From: Rivibacter subsaxonicus | Lineage (GTDB): Bacteria > Pseudomonadota > Gammaproteobacteria > Burkholderiales > Burkholderiaceae_C | Direction of reading: 5' to 3' | Assembly (NCBI RefSeq): GCF_004217215.1 | Contig: NZ_SHKP01000004.1 | Coordinates: 280,829 to 344,828 of the forward strand | DNA length: 64,000 nucleotides | Part shown: one piece after another, positions 1 to 8,449 of the stretch | How the letters are laid out: every line of letters starts with the position of its first letter | How positions within the stretch are numbered: position 1 is the first letter of the stretch | The notes under the pieces: model-generated | Told to the model about the DNA's origin: nothing | The model's input: only the letters and a program-made list of their open reading frames with translations | Databases searched by the model: none | Program-made: the position numbers and the translations under genes

Positions 1-1
1 G

Positions 2-364
2 TTCTACTTTTTGCGCGAGACCAAGCTGCCGCCGATCGATGCGCTGCGCGAGGCCGGCGTGCCGATCGCGATCGCCACCGACCACAACCCCGGCTCCTCG
101 CCGACGCTGTCACCGCTGCTGATGCTCAACATGGCGTGCACGCTGTTTCGCCTGACGCCGGCCGAGGCGCTGCGCGGGCTCACGGTCAACGCGGCGCGCG
201 CGCTCGGCCTGCAGGCCACGCATGGCACGCTCGAGCCCGGCAAGCGTGCCGACCTGGCGCTGTGGGCGGTGGATCATCCGCGCGACCTGGCCTACCGCTT
301 CGGCGGCGCCAACCCCTGCCGTCGTGTCGTCAGCGGCGGGGTCGATATGGAGTTGCACTCATGA
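2..364 (+). CDS. hutI: Imidazolonepropionase, C-terminal part (5' truncated by window edge)
   Basis: C-terminal 120 residues of imidazolonepropionase, a metal-dependent amidohydrolase that opens 4-imidazolone-5-propionate to formiminoglutamate in cytosolic histidine breakdown. Visible are the conserved DHNPGSSP metal-site segment, the [15 protein letters not shown] helix and the AARALGL...[11 protein letters not shown] end typical of the family. The stop overlaps the next start (ATGA), so it is translationally coupled to hutG. The N-terminal metal-binding half lies outside the window. Identification is supported by hutG and hutF following directly. Confidence 0.93.
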   Translation, partial: FYFLRETKLPPIDALREAGVPIAIATDHNPGSSPTLSPLLMLNMACTLFRLTPAEALRGLTVNAARALGLQATHGTLEPGKRADLALWAVDHPRDLAYRFGGANPCRRVVSGGVDMELHS

Positions 365-1173
365 ACGCTGGCGAAGTCTTCACCCTTCACCATGGCCGCA
401 CGCCGCTGCTGGTGAGCCTGCCGCACGTGGGCACGCGCATCCCCGAGTTCGCCCGCGAGCGCTACCTGCCCGCCGCGCTGGAGGTGCCCGACACCGACTG
501 GCATCTCGACCGCCTCTATGCCTTCGTGCGCGACGAGCTCGACGCCTCGCTGATCGTGCCGCGCTACTCGCGCTACGTGGTCGACCTCAACCGCCCGCCC
601 GAGAACTTGCCGATGTACCCGGGCGTCAACAACACCGAGCTGTGCCCCACGCGCGCCTTCACCGGCGAGCCGATCTACCGCGCCGGCTATGCACCCGACG
701 AGGCCGAGGTGACCTACCGCGTGCAGGAGTTCTGGCGCCCGTACCACGACGCGCTGCGCGCCGAGCTCGACCGGCTGCGCACCGTGCATGGCCACGCGCT
801 GCTGTGGGACGGCCACAGCATCAAGAGCGAACTGCCCTGGCTCTTCGAGGGCCGCCTGCCCGAGCTGAACCTCGGCACCGCCAACGGCGCGAGCTGCGCG
901 CCGGCGTTGCGCGAGCGCCTGGCCGCGGTGCTGGCAGCGCAGAGCCGCTACACGCAGGTGGTCGACGGCCGCTTCAAGGGCGGCCACATCACGCGTCACT
1001 ACGGATCGCCGGGGCAGGGCGTGCACGCGGTGCAGCTCGAGATGTGCTGGAGCACCTACATGGCCGACGAGGCTTCACCCTTTGCCTACGACGAGGCGCG
1101 CGCGGAGCAGGTGCAGCCGCTGCTGAAGCAGTTGCTGCGGACGATGGTTGAGTGGAAGCCTGATGGACGCTGA
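361..1173 (+). CDS. hutG: N-formylglutamate deformylase
   Basis: 270 residues, the usual family length. It hydrolyses N-formylglutamate to glutamate and formate, the last step of the five-step histidine pathway. Family signatures are [10 protein letters not shown] near the N-terminus, [10 protein letters not shown], and LWDGHSIKS followed by [10 protein letters not shown]. The ATG at 361 overlaps the hutI stop; the open frame extends further upstream but only as a shadow of hutI. Its 3' end overlaps the start of hutF, so the three genes form one operon. Pairing with hutF rather than a formiminoglutamase indicates the deiminase/deformylase route. Confidence 0.93.
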   Translation: MNAGEVFTLHHGRTPLLVSLPHVGTRIPEFARERYLPAALEVPDTDWHLDRLYAFVRDELDASLIVPRYSRYVVDLNRPPENLPMYPGVNNTELCPTRAFTGEPIYRAGYAPDEAEVTYRVQEFWRPYHDALRAELDRLRTVHGHALLWDGHSIKSELPWLFEGRLPELNLGTANGASCAPALRERLAAVLAAQSRYTQVVDGRFKGGHITRHYGSPGQGVHAVQLEMCWSTYMADEASPFAYDEARAEQVQPLLKQLLRTMVEWKPDGR

Positions 1174-2494
1174 CCCCCAAGATCTTCGCGGCCACGTTCT
1201 CTGGGCCCCGCGCGCCTGGGTCGCCGGCCGCTGGCACGACGGCGTCCAACTCGCCATCGACGCCACCGGCCACTGGCGCGAAGTCAACTGCGGCGTGGCC
1301 CCCGCACCTGAGGCGATCCGCCTGCAAGGGCCGGCGCTGCCGGGCCTGGTCGACGCCCACAGCCACGCCTTCCAGCGCGCCTTTGCCGGACTGGCCGAGA
1401 CGCGCAGCGGCGAGCACGACGACTTCTGGAGCTGGCGCGACCGCATGTACGGCGTGGCGCTGCGCATCACGCCATCGGAACTGCGCGCCGTCGCGCGCCA
1501 GCTCTGCACCGAGCTGCTGCAGGGCGGCTACACGCAGCTCTGCGAGTTTCACTACCTGCATCACCAACCCGACGGCCGGGCCTACGACCACGAGCTGGAG
1601 ATGGCCTGGGCCGTCGCCGACGGCGCCGCCGATGCCGGCATCGGCCTGACCTTGCTGCCGGTGCTCTACGAGCGCGCCGGTTTCATGCAGCCGGAACTAC
1701 GCCCCGACCAGCGCCGCTTTGCCACCGATGCCCGGTGCGTGCTGCGCATGCGCGACGGCATCCGCGCGGCGAAGCGGCCCAACGTCAACGCCGGCGTCGC
1801 GATCCACTCGCTGCGCGCGGCGGCGCCCGAGTCGATCCGTGCGCTGATGAAGGGCTGCGATGGCGACGAGGGCCCGATCCACATCCACGTCGCCGAGCAG
1901 ACCGCCGAGGTCGACGATTGCCTGGCCGCCACCGGTCGCCGCCCGATCGAATGGCTTGCGCACGAGGGCCTGCTCGACGCGCGCTGGCAACTGGTGCACG
2001 CCACCCACACGACGCCGGCCGAGATCGACGCGGTGGCCGCCAGCGGCGCCGGCGTCGTGCTGTGTCCCAGCACCGAAGCCAACCTCGGCGACGGCCTGCC
2101 CGACCTGGCGCGCTGGCTGGCATCGAGCACCCCGCTGACGCTGGGCTCCGACAGCCACGTGGAGCGCGACTGGCCGGCCGAACTGCGGCTGCTGGAGTAC
2201 GGCCAACGTCTCACGCAGCGCAGGCGCAACGTCTGCGCCGCGCCCGAGCTCGGCGAACCCTCGACCGCGGCGCGCCTGTTCAAGCGCGTGCTGGCCGGTG
2301 GCGCCGCGGCGGCGGGACTAAGGCGTTGGGGCCTGGAAGCGGGCGCGAGGGCGGACCTGCTGGTGCTGCCAGCGCCAACGGCGCCGCTAGTCGAGGGCAT
2401 CAGCGGCGACCCGCTCGACACGCTGGTGTTCGCGCCCGGGGCATCACCGGCCTTCGCGCAGGTGCTGGTGGCGGGTCGCCGGGTCGAGCCCTAG
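1163..2494 (+). CDS. hutF: Formimidoylglutamate deiminase
   Basis: 443-residue amidohydrolase that converts N-formimino-glutamate to N-formylglutamate and ammonia, supplying HutG. Metal-site motifs include DAHSHAFQRAFAG (about residue 60), a central HIHVAEQ, VHATHT and GSDSHVERDWPAELRLLEYGQR. I chose ATG at 1163 over the in-frame TTG at 1148; both overlap the end of hutG (stop at 1173). The frame ends at 2494 and the convergent regulator gene ends at 2491, so the two 3' ends overlap by 4 bases. Confidence 0.93.
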   Translation: MDADPQDLRGHVLWAPRAWVAGRWHDGVQLAIDATGHWREVNCGVAPAPEAIRLQGPALPGLVDAHSHAFQRAFAGLAETRSGEHDDFWSWRDRMYGVALRITPSELRAVARQLCTELLQGGYTQLCEFHYLHHQPDGRAYDHELEMAWAVADGAADAGIGLTLLPVLYERAGFMQPELRPDQRRFATDARCVLRMRDGIRAAKRPNVNAGVAIHSLRAAAPESIRALMKGCDGDEGPIHIHVAEQTAEVDDCLAATGRRPIEWLAHEGLLDARWQLVHATHTTPAEIDAVAASGAGVVLCPSTEANLGDGLPDLARWLASSTPLTLGSDSHVERDWPAELRLLEYGQRLTQRRRNVCAAPELGEPSTAARLFKRVLAGGAAAAGLRRWGLEAGARADLLVLPAPTAPLVEGISGDPLDTLVFAPGASPAFAQVLVAGRRVEP

Positions 2495-4545
2495 CCCATG
2501 CCGACCCGCTGCGCCGCGCGCCGCATGCGCGCCGCCGCCTCGGGCGCGAAACGACCGACCTTCATCAGGTCGTCGATGCGGTAGCCGGGCACGCGGCGCT
2601 GGATCGTCGCGGCGATGGCGCGTGCCTCATCCACGCGTTCGGCCAGCACCAGGCATGACACCGCGATGGCGAGGGCGTGGACGTGGGCGTTGGGCCGCGC
2701 GCTGGCCTTGAGGGCCCAGTCGGCGGCCTCGTCGTAGCGCTCCAGCCGCAGCAGCGCGATCGAGCGCGTGGCCATCATCGCAAACAGCATCGGGTCGAAG
2801 GGGCTCAGCTCGCGCGAGTAGTCCGAGGCCTCGATCGCGATCCGCGCGTCGCCCGACTGCCCGTGCACGAAGGCGCGCGTGTAGTGACCGAGCGCGAAGT
2901 TCGGGCTCAGGTCGACCGCGCAGTCCAGCTCGGCCAGCGCGTCGGCCTCCTGGCCGCGCAGCCACAGCGCGCGGCCCATCGCCCAGTGCGCGGCGGGGTC
3001 GCGGTCGTCGGCCATCAGGCCCTGCGCGGCGGCGCGCCAGGCCAGCTCGATGTGCGCATCGCGCTCGCCCCAGCCGAGGAAGGCGTTCTGGAAATGGGTG
3101 AACGACAGGCCCGCGTAGGGCCGCGAGAAGCCCGGGTCCAGCCGCACCGCGGTCTCGAAGAAATGGCGCGCCGATTCGTTGTCTTCGCGGTCGAAGCGCA
3201 CCATGTGCCACAGCCCGCGGTGGTGCGCCTCCCAGGCGTCGAGCGAGTTGGGCGCTTTCAGGATCGCGCGGTTGCGCTCGGCCACTTCGATCTGATTGGC
3301 GATCGCGCTGACGATGCGGTTGCCGATCTCGTCGAGCACCGCGAGCGCGTCGCCGAGCGGCGCCGTGAAGCTCTCGGCCCAGACGATGCGCGCGCTGCGC
3401 GTCTCGCTGAGCTGCACGCTGACGCTGACCTTGCCGTCGGCACCACGCCGCAGCGAGCCGCCGGCCACGTAGTCCACGCCCAGCGTGCGGCCGGCCTCCT
3501 CGGCGCCGATGCTGCGTTCGTCGAGCGCGAACACCGTGCCCTGCGCGATCACGAACAGGCTGCGCAGCTTGGCCAGGCGCGTCGTCACGTCGTGCGCCAA
3601 GCCGTCGGCCAGGCCGCCGCGCATGGCGACGTTGCGCGTGTGGTCGGCAAAGGGCATCACCGCGATCGAGGCTCGGCGCGTGGCCGCGGTGGGCGCGCCG
3701 GCCTCCAGTAAGACGAGCGGGCTCGCGCCAGGCGCCACTGGCTCGACCGCCGCCGCAAGACCTGAGCGCGCGGCGCGCCAGGCATGGCCGATCGGCGCCC
3801 AGTCCTGCGCCTCGGCCTCGAACAGGCGCGCGGTGGCGGCCAGGTGTTCCTCGCCCTCGCGCAGCAGACCGCGCCGCGCCAGCGCGTCGAGCAGCAGCGC
3901 ATGCGCGCGGCGGTCGAAGGGCGCCAGCCGCAGCCAAGCTTCGACGCAGGGAATCAGCTCCTCGGCCTCGGGCGGCAGGCGCTGCGCGAGCTGCTCCAGG
4001 ATCGCCGCGTGCAGCGCCCGGAAACGGCGCCGCTGCGCGATCAGCCAGGCGCTGAAGGGCGCGCTGCGCTCGATCTCCAGCCCCTGCAAAAAGTCGCCGC
4101 CAAAGAGTGAGGCCAGCGCGCGCAGCCGCTCGGGTGCCAGCGTCGCCACGCCGGGCCGCAGCGCGCGCTCCACCGCGAGCGCGTCGACGGCGGCATCCGA
4201 CAGGTCGATACGGATCGTGTCGCCCTCGGTCAGCAGGCGTGCGCGGCCGGGCTCGTCGAGCAGCGCGCGGGCCTTGCTCAGCGTCCACCGCAGTTCGCCG
4301 CGCGGGTCGTTCGGCAGGTCCCAGAGCAGTTCGCAGAGCGAGCCGCGGGCCGGCGCGCGCTGGGCCAGCGCCAGGTAGGCCACCAGCCCGCGCACCTTGC
4401 GCGAGGGCGGCAGCGCCTGCGCCACGCCGGCGCGGTGGATCGCCATCGGCCCCAGCAGCCGCAGCTGCAGCGCGGCGGCGTTGGCGTCGGTGCCGACCTC
4501 GAATTCCACGCCCGATTCCACGCCGGCTACCACGCTGGCTTCCAT
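2491..4545 (-). CDS. BTAD-type transcriptional regulator with TolB-like and TPR domains
   Basis: About 684 residues. The N-terminal 110 residues resemble an OmpR-like winged helix of SARP/BTAD regulators (LQLRLLGPMAIHRAG, then RGELRWTLSKARALLDEP). A helical BTAD region follows to about residue 260. A TolB-like domain begins near residue 290 (SIAVMPFADHTRN... LADGLAHDVTTRLAK, as in adenylate-cyclase-like sensor proteins), and TPR-like helices fill the rest. It is divergent from the methyltransferase gene at 4621, which it may control. No phosphorylation or ligand domain is recognisable. Starts at 4545 or 4560 are both possible; a longer frame to 4665 would overlap the divergent gene. Confidence 0.75.
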   Translation of the reverse strand: MEASVVAGVESGVEFEVGTDANAAALQLRLLGPMAIHRAGVAQALPPSRKVRGLVAYLALAQRAPARGSLCELLWDLPNDPRGELRWTLSKARALLDEPGRARLLTEGDTIRIDLSDAAVDALAVERALRPGVATLAPERLRALASLFGGDFLQGLEIERSAPFSAWLIAQRRRFRALHAAILEQLAQRLPPEAEELIPCVEAWLRLAPFDRRAHALLLDALARRGLLREGEEHLAATARLFEAEAQDWAPIGHAWRAARSGLAAAVEPVAPGASPLVLLEAGAPTAATRRASIAVMPFADHTRNVAMRGGLADGLAHDVTTRLAKLRSLFVIAQGTVFALDERSIGAEEAGRTLGVDYVAGGSLRRGADGKVSVSVQLSETRSARIVWAESFTAPLGDALAVLDEIGNRIVSAIANQIEVAERNRAILKAPNSLDAWEAHHRGLWHMVRFDREDNESARHFFETAVRLDPGFSRPYAGLSFTHFQNAFLGWGERDAHIELAWRAAAQGLMADDRDPAAHWAMGRALWLRGQEADALAELDCAVDLSPNFALGHYTRAFVHGQSGDARIAIEASDYSRELSPFDPMLFAMMATRSIALLRLERYDEAADWALKASARPNAHVHALAIAVSCLVLAERVDEARAIAATIQRRVPGYRIDDLMKVGRFAPEAAARMRRAAQRVGMG

Positions 4546-4620
4546 GGGCGGCGCCCACATTGGCGCCGTCGGCCCGTGCCGACCCTTGCTACCACCCCAG
4601 CCAACACCGGAGCTTTTCCC

Positions 4621-5496
4621 ATGAACGCATTGTCCGACACCATCTCCCGCCAGGCCCAGCCCCAAGCCGCCGCCGTCGAGCCCGACTTCGCCGCGGTGAA
4701 AACCCGCCAGCGCGCCGCCTGGTCATCGGGCGACTACGCCGTGGTCGGCACCACGCTGCAGATCGTCGGCGAGACGCTGTGCGAGGCGCTCGACCTGCGC
4801 GCCGGCGCCAACGTGCTCGACGTGGCCGCCGGCAACGGCAACGCCTCGCTGGCGGCCGCGCGGCGTGGCTGCAACGTGGTCTCGACCGACTACGTGCCCG
4901 CGCTGCTCACGCGTGGCCGCGAGCGCGCCGCGGCCGAGCGGCTCGACATCGAGTTCCGCGAGGCCGACGTCGAGGCGCTGCCCTTCGACGACGACGCCTT
5001 CGACGCCGTGCTCTCCACCTTCGGCGCGATGTTTGCGCCCAACCCGCGTCGCACCGCGGCCGAGATGCTGCGCGTCTGCGCGCCCGGCGGCCGCATCGGC
5101 ATGGCGAACTGGACGCCCGAGAGCTTCGTCGGCCAGCTCTTCAAGACCATCGGTCGTCACGTGCGGCCGCCGGCCGGCATCGAGTCGCCGGCGCTGTGGG
5201 GCACGCGCAAGCGCATCGAAGAACTGTTCGGCACGCGGGCCGCGGCCATCCGTTGCGAGTCGCGGCGCTTCAACTTCCGCTACCGCTCGCCGCAGGAGAT
5301 GGTCGATGTCTTCCGCAACTACTACGGCCCGGTGCTCAAGGCCTTTGGCGCGCTCGAGCCGGCCGCGCAGGCGACGCTGAGCGAAGAGCTGCTGGCGCTG
5401 ATCGGCCGCTTCAACCGCGCCGAGGACGGCACCGTGGTGCTGCCCAGCGAGTACCTCGAGATCGTCATCACCACCACCCAGAACACGCCGCGCTGA
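4621..5496 (+). CDS. Class I SAM-dependent methyltransferase
   Basis: 291 residues with a UbiE/Methyltransf_11-like fold: motif I VLDVAAGNGNASLAAA near residue 65, acidic end of strand 2 at STDY, motif II FDAVLSTFGAMFAPN and CAPGGRIGMANW. A substrate-binding C-terminal half follows. The substrate is unknown. It begins 76 bases from the divergent regulator and is followed after 20 bases by the haloperoxidase-like gene, so the two may be co-transcribed. Confidence 0.85.
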   Translation: MNALSDTISRQAQPQAAAVEPDFAAVKTRQRAAWSSGDYAVVGTTLQIVGETLCEALDLRAGANVLDVAAGNGNASLAAARRGCNVVSTDYVPALLTRGRERAAAERLDIEFREADVEALPFDDDAFDAVLSTFGAMFAPNPRRTAAEMLRVCAPGGRIGMANWTPESFVGQLFKTIGRHVRPPAGIESPALWGTRKRIEELFGTRAAAIRCESRRFNFRYRSPQEMVDVFRNYYGPVLKAFGALEPAAQATLSEELLALIGRFNRAEDGTVVLPSEYLEIVITTTQNTPR

Positions 5497-5516
5497 AGAG
5501 CGCGCAGGAGCCCACC

Positions 5517-7175
5517 ATGAAGAACGCAACTGAAATCGGCCTCGCCGGCCTGACGGTCGTGGCGCTGGCCGCGCTGACCACAACGAGCGCTCGCGCCGAC
5601 GCCGTGACCGACTGGAACCTCAAGGCCGGCGAACTCGTCGTCGAGTCGAAGATGGGCACGCCGCCCGCCAACCGGGTGATGGCGATCGTGCAGACCGCGG
5701 TGCTCGGGGCGGTGCAGGCCGCACCCGCCAACGAGCCGGCCGCCATCGCCAGCGCGGTGGCGGCGGCCAACCGCGCGACGCTGGCCAAGCTGCTGCCGGC
5801 CCAGCAGGCCGCCATCGACGCGGCCTACCAGGCGGCGCTGGCGGCCGTGCCCGAAGGCAAGGCCAAGACCGCCGGCATCGCGGCCGGCGAGCATGCGGCG
5901 GCCACGGTGCTGGCCGCGCGCGCGGCCGACCTGGCCCCCGCACCCGACCGCTACCGCCCGCACGCCAGCGCCGGCGCCTACGTGCCGACCGCGGCCGTGG
6001 CGGCGACGCAATGGCCGCAGCGCCAGCCCTGGCTGCTGGCGAGCGCGGCGCAGTTCCGCCCCGGCCCGCCGCCGGCGCTGGACAGCGAGCGCTGGGCGCG
6101 CGACTACGAGGAGATCCGCGCGCTTGGCGGCCGCAGCAGCACGCGCCGCAGCGCCGAGCAGACCGAGATCGCGCGCTTCTGGGAGTACTCGATGCCGCCG
6201 ATCTACTACGCCGTGGTGCGCTCGGTAGCACTCGCACCGGGCCGCGACGAGCTGCGCAACGCGCGCCTGTTTGCCACCGTGGCGCAGGCCATGGACGACG
6301 CGCTGATCGCCGTGTTCGACGCCAAGTACCACTACAACTTCTGGCGCCCCGTCACCGCCATCCGCAACGGCGATGCCGACGGCAATCCCGCGACCCAGCC
6401 CGAGCCCGGCTGGCAGCCGATGATCGATACGCCGATGCACCCCGAGTACCCGAGCGCGCACAGCATCCTGGCCGCCACCGTGGCCACCGTTCTCCAGGCC
6501 GACGTCGGCAGTGGTGCGCCGATGCCGGAGCTGGCGAGCAGCAGCCCCACCGCCAAGGGCGCGACGCGGCGCTGGAGCCGGCTCGGCGACTTCGTGCAGG
6601 AGGTGAGCGACGCGCGCGTCTACGAGGGCGTGCACTTCCGCTACGCGACAGAGGTGGGCAGCGCGATGGGCCGGCAGGTTGGCGCGCTGGCGGCGCTGAG
6701 CCTCAAGCAGCAACAGCAGACGGGCGCACCACGCGCCGGCGGCGAGCCACAACCAGCAAAGCTGCTGGATCAGGTGAGCGCGCGCGGCGTGCAGATCTAC
6801 GAGTGCCGCGCCGCGCCGGCGGCGCAGGGCGGTGGCGCGGGGTGGGTCTTCGTCGCGCCCGAGGCCGAACTCTTCGACGCCCAGGGCCGGCCCAGCGGCC
6901 GCCACTACGCCGGCCCGCATTGGGAAGCCGCCGACGGCAGCCGCATCGTCGGCCAGGCCCTGGCCCGCGCTGACGCGCCGCAGGACGACGCGATCCCCTG
7001 GCTGCTGCTGTCGGCCCGCTCGGCCGGCGGCGCCGGGCGCTACGCGGCGGTGACGCGGGTGCAGCGGGTGAACACCAGTGGCGGCGTGGCGCCGAGCGGC
7101 GGCTGCGATGGTGGCTCGGTCGGCGTCACTGCGCGGGTGCCGTATGAGGCGGACTATTTGATGTTCGGGGCGTGA
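5517..7175 (+). CDS. Vanadium-dependent haloperoxidase/PAP2-like protein fused to DUF3455
   Basis: 552 residues with a signal peptide (hydrophobic residues 8-28, ending TTTSARA), so exported. The core is a VHPO/PAP2-superfamily domain: KYHYNFWRP (K-x6-RP, about residue 270), PEYPSAHS (about 310) and the third pocket motif with GVHFRYA (about 370), the residues that hold vanadate or phosphate. From about residue 415 to the end is a DUF3455 domain (SARGVQIYECRA ... VPYEADYLMFGA). It could be a phosphatase or a haloperoxidase; the pocket alone does not decide. The upstream extension of the frame is a shadow; ATG 5517 has AGGAG just ahead. A decayed copy of its last 303 bases lies at 8031-8335. 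Confidence 0.8.
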   Translation: MKNATEIGLAGLTVVALAALTTTSARADAVTDWNLKAGELVVESKMGTPPANRVMAIVQTAVLGAVQAAPANEPAAIASAVAAANRATLAKLLPAQQAAIDAAYQAALAAVPEGKAKTAGIAAGEHAAATVLAARAADLAPAPDRYRPHASAGAYVPTAAVAATQWPQRQPWLLASAAQFRPGPPPALDSERWARDYEEIRALGGRSSTRRSAEQTEIARFWEYSMPPIYYAVVRSVALAPGRDELRNARLFATVAQAMDDALIAVFDAKYHYNFWRPVTAIRNGDADGNPATQPEPGWQPMIDTPMHPEYPSAHSILAATVATVLQADVGSGAPMPELASSSPTAKGATRRWSRLGDFVQEVSDARVYEGVHFRYATEVGSAMGRQVGALAALSLKQQQQTGAPRAGGEPQPAKLLDQVSARGVQIYECRAAPAAQGGGAGWVFVAPEAELFDAQGRPSGRHYAGPHWEAADGSRIVGQALARADAPQDDAIPWLLLSARSAGGAGRYAAVTRVQRVNTSGGVAPSGGCDGGSVGVTARVPYEADYLMFGA

Positions 7176-7187
7176 GCGACGCAGCGG

Positions 7188-7210
7188 GCGGCGATGGGAG
7201 CCATCGCCGC
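7188..7210 (+). terminator. Hairpin after the haloperoxidase gene
   Basis: A perfect 10-base-pair stem with a GAG loop (GCGGCGATGG / CCATCGCCGC) lies 12 bases after the stop codon. No strong T-run follows, so intrinsic termination is likely but unproven. Confidence 0.5.
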
Positions 7211-7375
7211 TTCGCGCACGAACGCGTGCTACCGACCCGAGCACGTTCGACGCTCGCTTCAAAAGCAGCCTCGAATTTGAGCTAGGGGGGGATCTATGCG
7301 GCGCCGGGAGCGAGTCCTAGGATGGCCTGCGCAGCGAGGCAGCCATTCCGGCAGCCGCTGTTTGCGGGAGGGAAG

Positions 7376-7990
7376 ATGATGGCAAATACCTCAAACCGGC
7401 TGGCGGCGCTGCTTGCGGCGCTGATCGCAGGCCTGGCATTCACCGCTGGCGCAAGCGCGCAGGCCACGGCGGAGAAACCTGCAACGATGACCAAGTCCGC
7501 GGAGACCACGGTCCGAATCACCGGGGACGTCACTGCCGTGGATGCGGCCGCCCGTACCGTGGAGATCAAGGGAGAGAAGGGCTACGTCGCCGTCTTCGAG
7601 GTCGACCCGGCCGTGAAGAATCTCGAAAAGCTCAAGGTCGGTGACCGTGTGACCGTGGACTACAAGGTGGGCGTGGCACTTGCCCTGCAGAAGGGTGGCG
7701 ACGGCATCCGTGCCAAGGTCGAGTCCTCCGTCGAACCCGACAAGGCTGGCGCAATGGCCGCGAAGCGCACGACGATCGTAGCCAATGTGGAGAGCGTCGA
7801 CAAGAAGGCGAAGGTCGCGAAGCTCAAGGGACCTGGAGGCAAGATCCTGGATGTGGCGATTCAAGATCCGAAGGTGCTTGAGGAAGTCAAGGCGGGCGAC
7901 CAGGTGGTGGCGGTCGTCACGCAGTCCGTGGCCGTCGGCGTGCAACCGGCAGCTGGTGCCAAGCCCGCGGCGAAGCCGGCCTCGAAGTAG
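7376..7990 (+). CDS. Small exported protein of unknown function
   Basis: About 204 residues, starting at ATG 7376 or 7379 behind a GGGAGGGA ribosome site. A signal peptide (LAALLAALIAGLAFTAGASAQA) indicates the periplasm. The mature part has two similar beta-rich halves: GDVTAVDAAARTVEIKGEKGYVAVFEV...LKVGDRVTVDY and ANVESVDKKAKVAKLKGPGGKILDVAI...VKAGDQVVAVV, suggesting an internally duplicated OB-like or SH3-like fold. The tail is rich in Ala, Lys and Pro. No enzyme motif is visible. It sits between the DUF3455 fusion and the decayed DUF3455 copy. Confidence 0.7.
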   Translation: MMANTSNRLAALLAALIAGLAFTAGASAQATAEKPATMTKSAETTVRITGDVTAVDAAARTVEIKGEKGYVAVFEVDPAVKNLEKLKVGDRVTVDYKVGVALALQKGGDGIRAKVESSVEPDKAGAMAAKRTTIVANVESVDKKAKVAKLKGPGGKILDVAIQDPKVLEEVKAGDQVVAVVTQSVAVGVQPAAGAKPAAKPASK

Positions 7991-8030
7991 ATCTCACGCG
8001 GAAGGAACGCCACGCCCGGTCGGGTTCGGC

Positions 8031-8335
8031 TTCGACGCCCAGGGCCGGCCCAGCGGCCGCCAGGATGCCGGCCCGCACTGGGTATAGCCACCGACGGCAG
8101 CCGCATCGTCGGCCGGGCCCTGGCACGCGCCGACGCGCCACAGGACGACGCGATCCCGTGGCTGCTGCTGTCGGCGCGCTCGGCCGGCGGCGCCGGGCGC
8201 TACGCGGCGGTGACGCGGGTGCAGCGGGTGAACACCAGTGGCGGCGTGGCGCCGAGTGGCGGCTGCGATGGCGGCTCGCTCGGTGTCACGGCGCGGGTGC
8301 CGTATGAGGCGGAGTATTTGATGTTTGGGGCGTGA
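8031..8335 (+). pseudogene. Decayed duplicate of DUF3455 C-terminus
   Basis: 305 bases closely matching 6873-7175, the last 303 bases of the haloperoxidase-DUF3455 gene, including the same final YLMFGA codons and stop. A two-base gain near 8083 and a TAG there break the frame. No start codon or upstream domain accompanies it, so it is a remnant of a second DUF3455 gene or of a partial duplication. Confidence 0.75.
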
Positions 8336-8449
8336 GGCGGGGTTCGGTGGGGGCAGGTCACCGCGAGCGATTCCGTGCATTCGACCCTCTGCGCACGATC
8401 GCACCTAGTCGGATGCAACCCTTGTCGACTTCGGCGGGAGTGGCTGACC

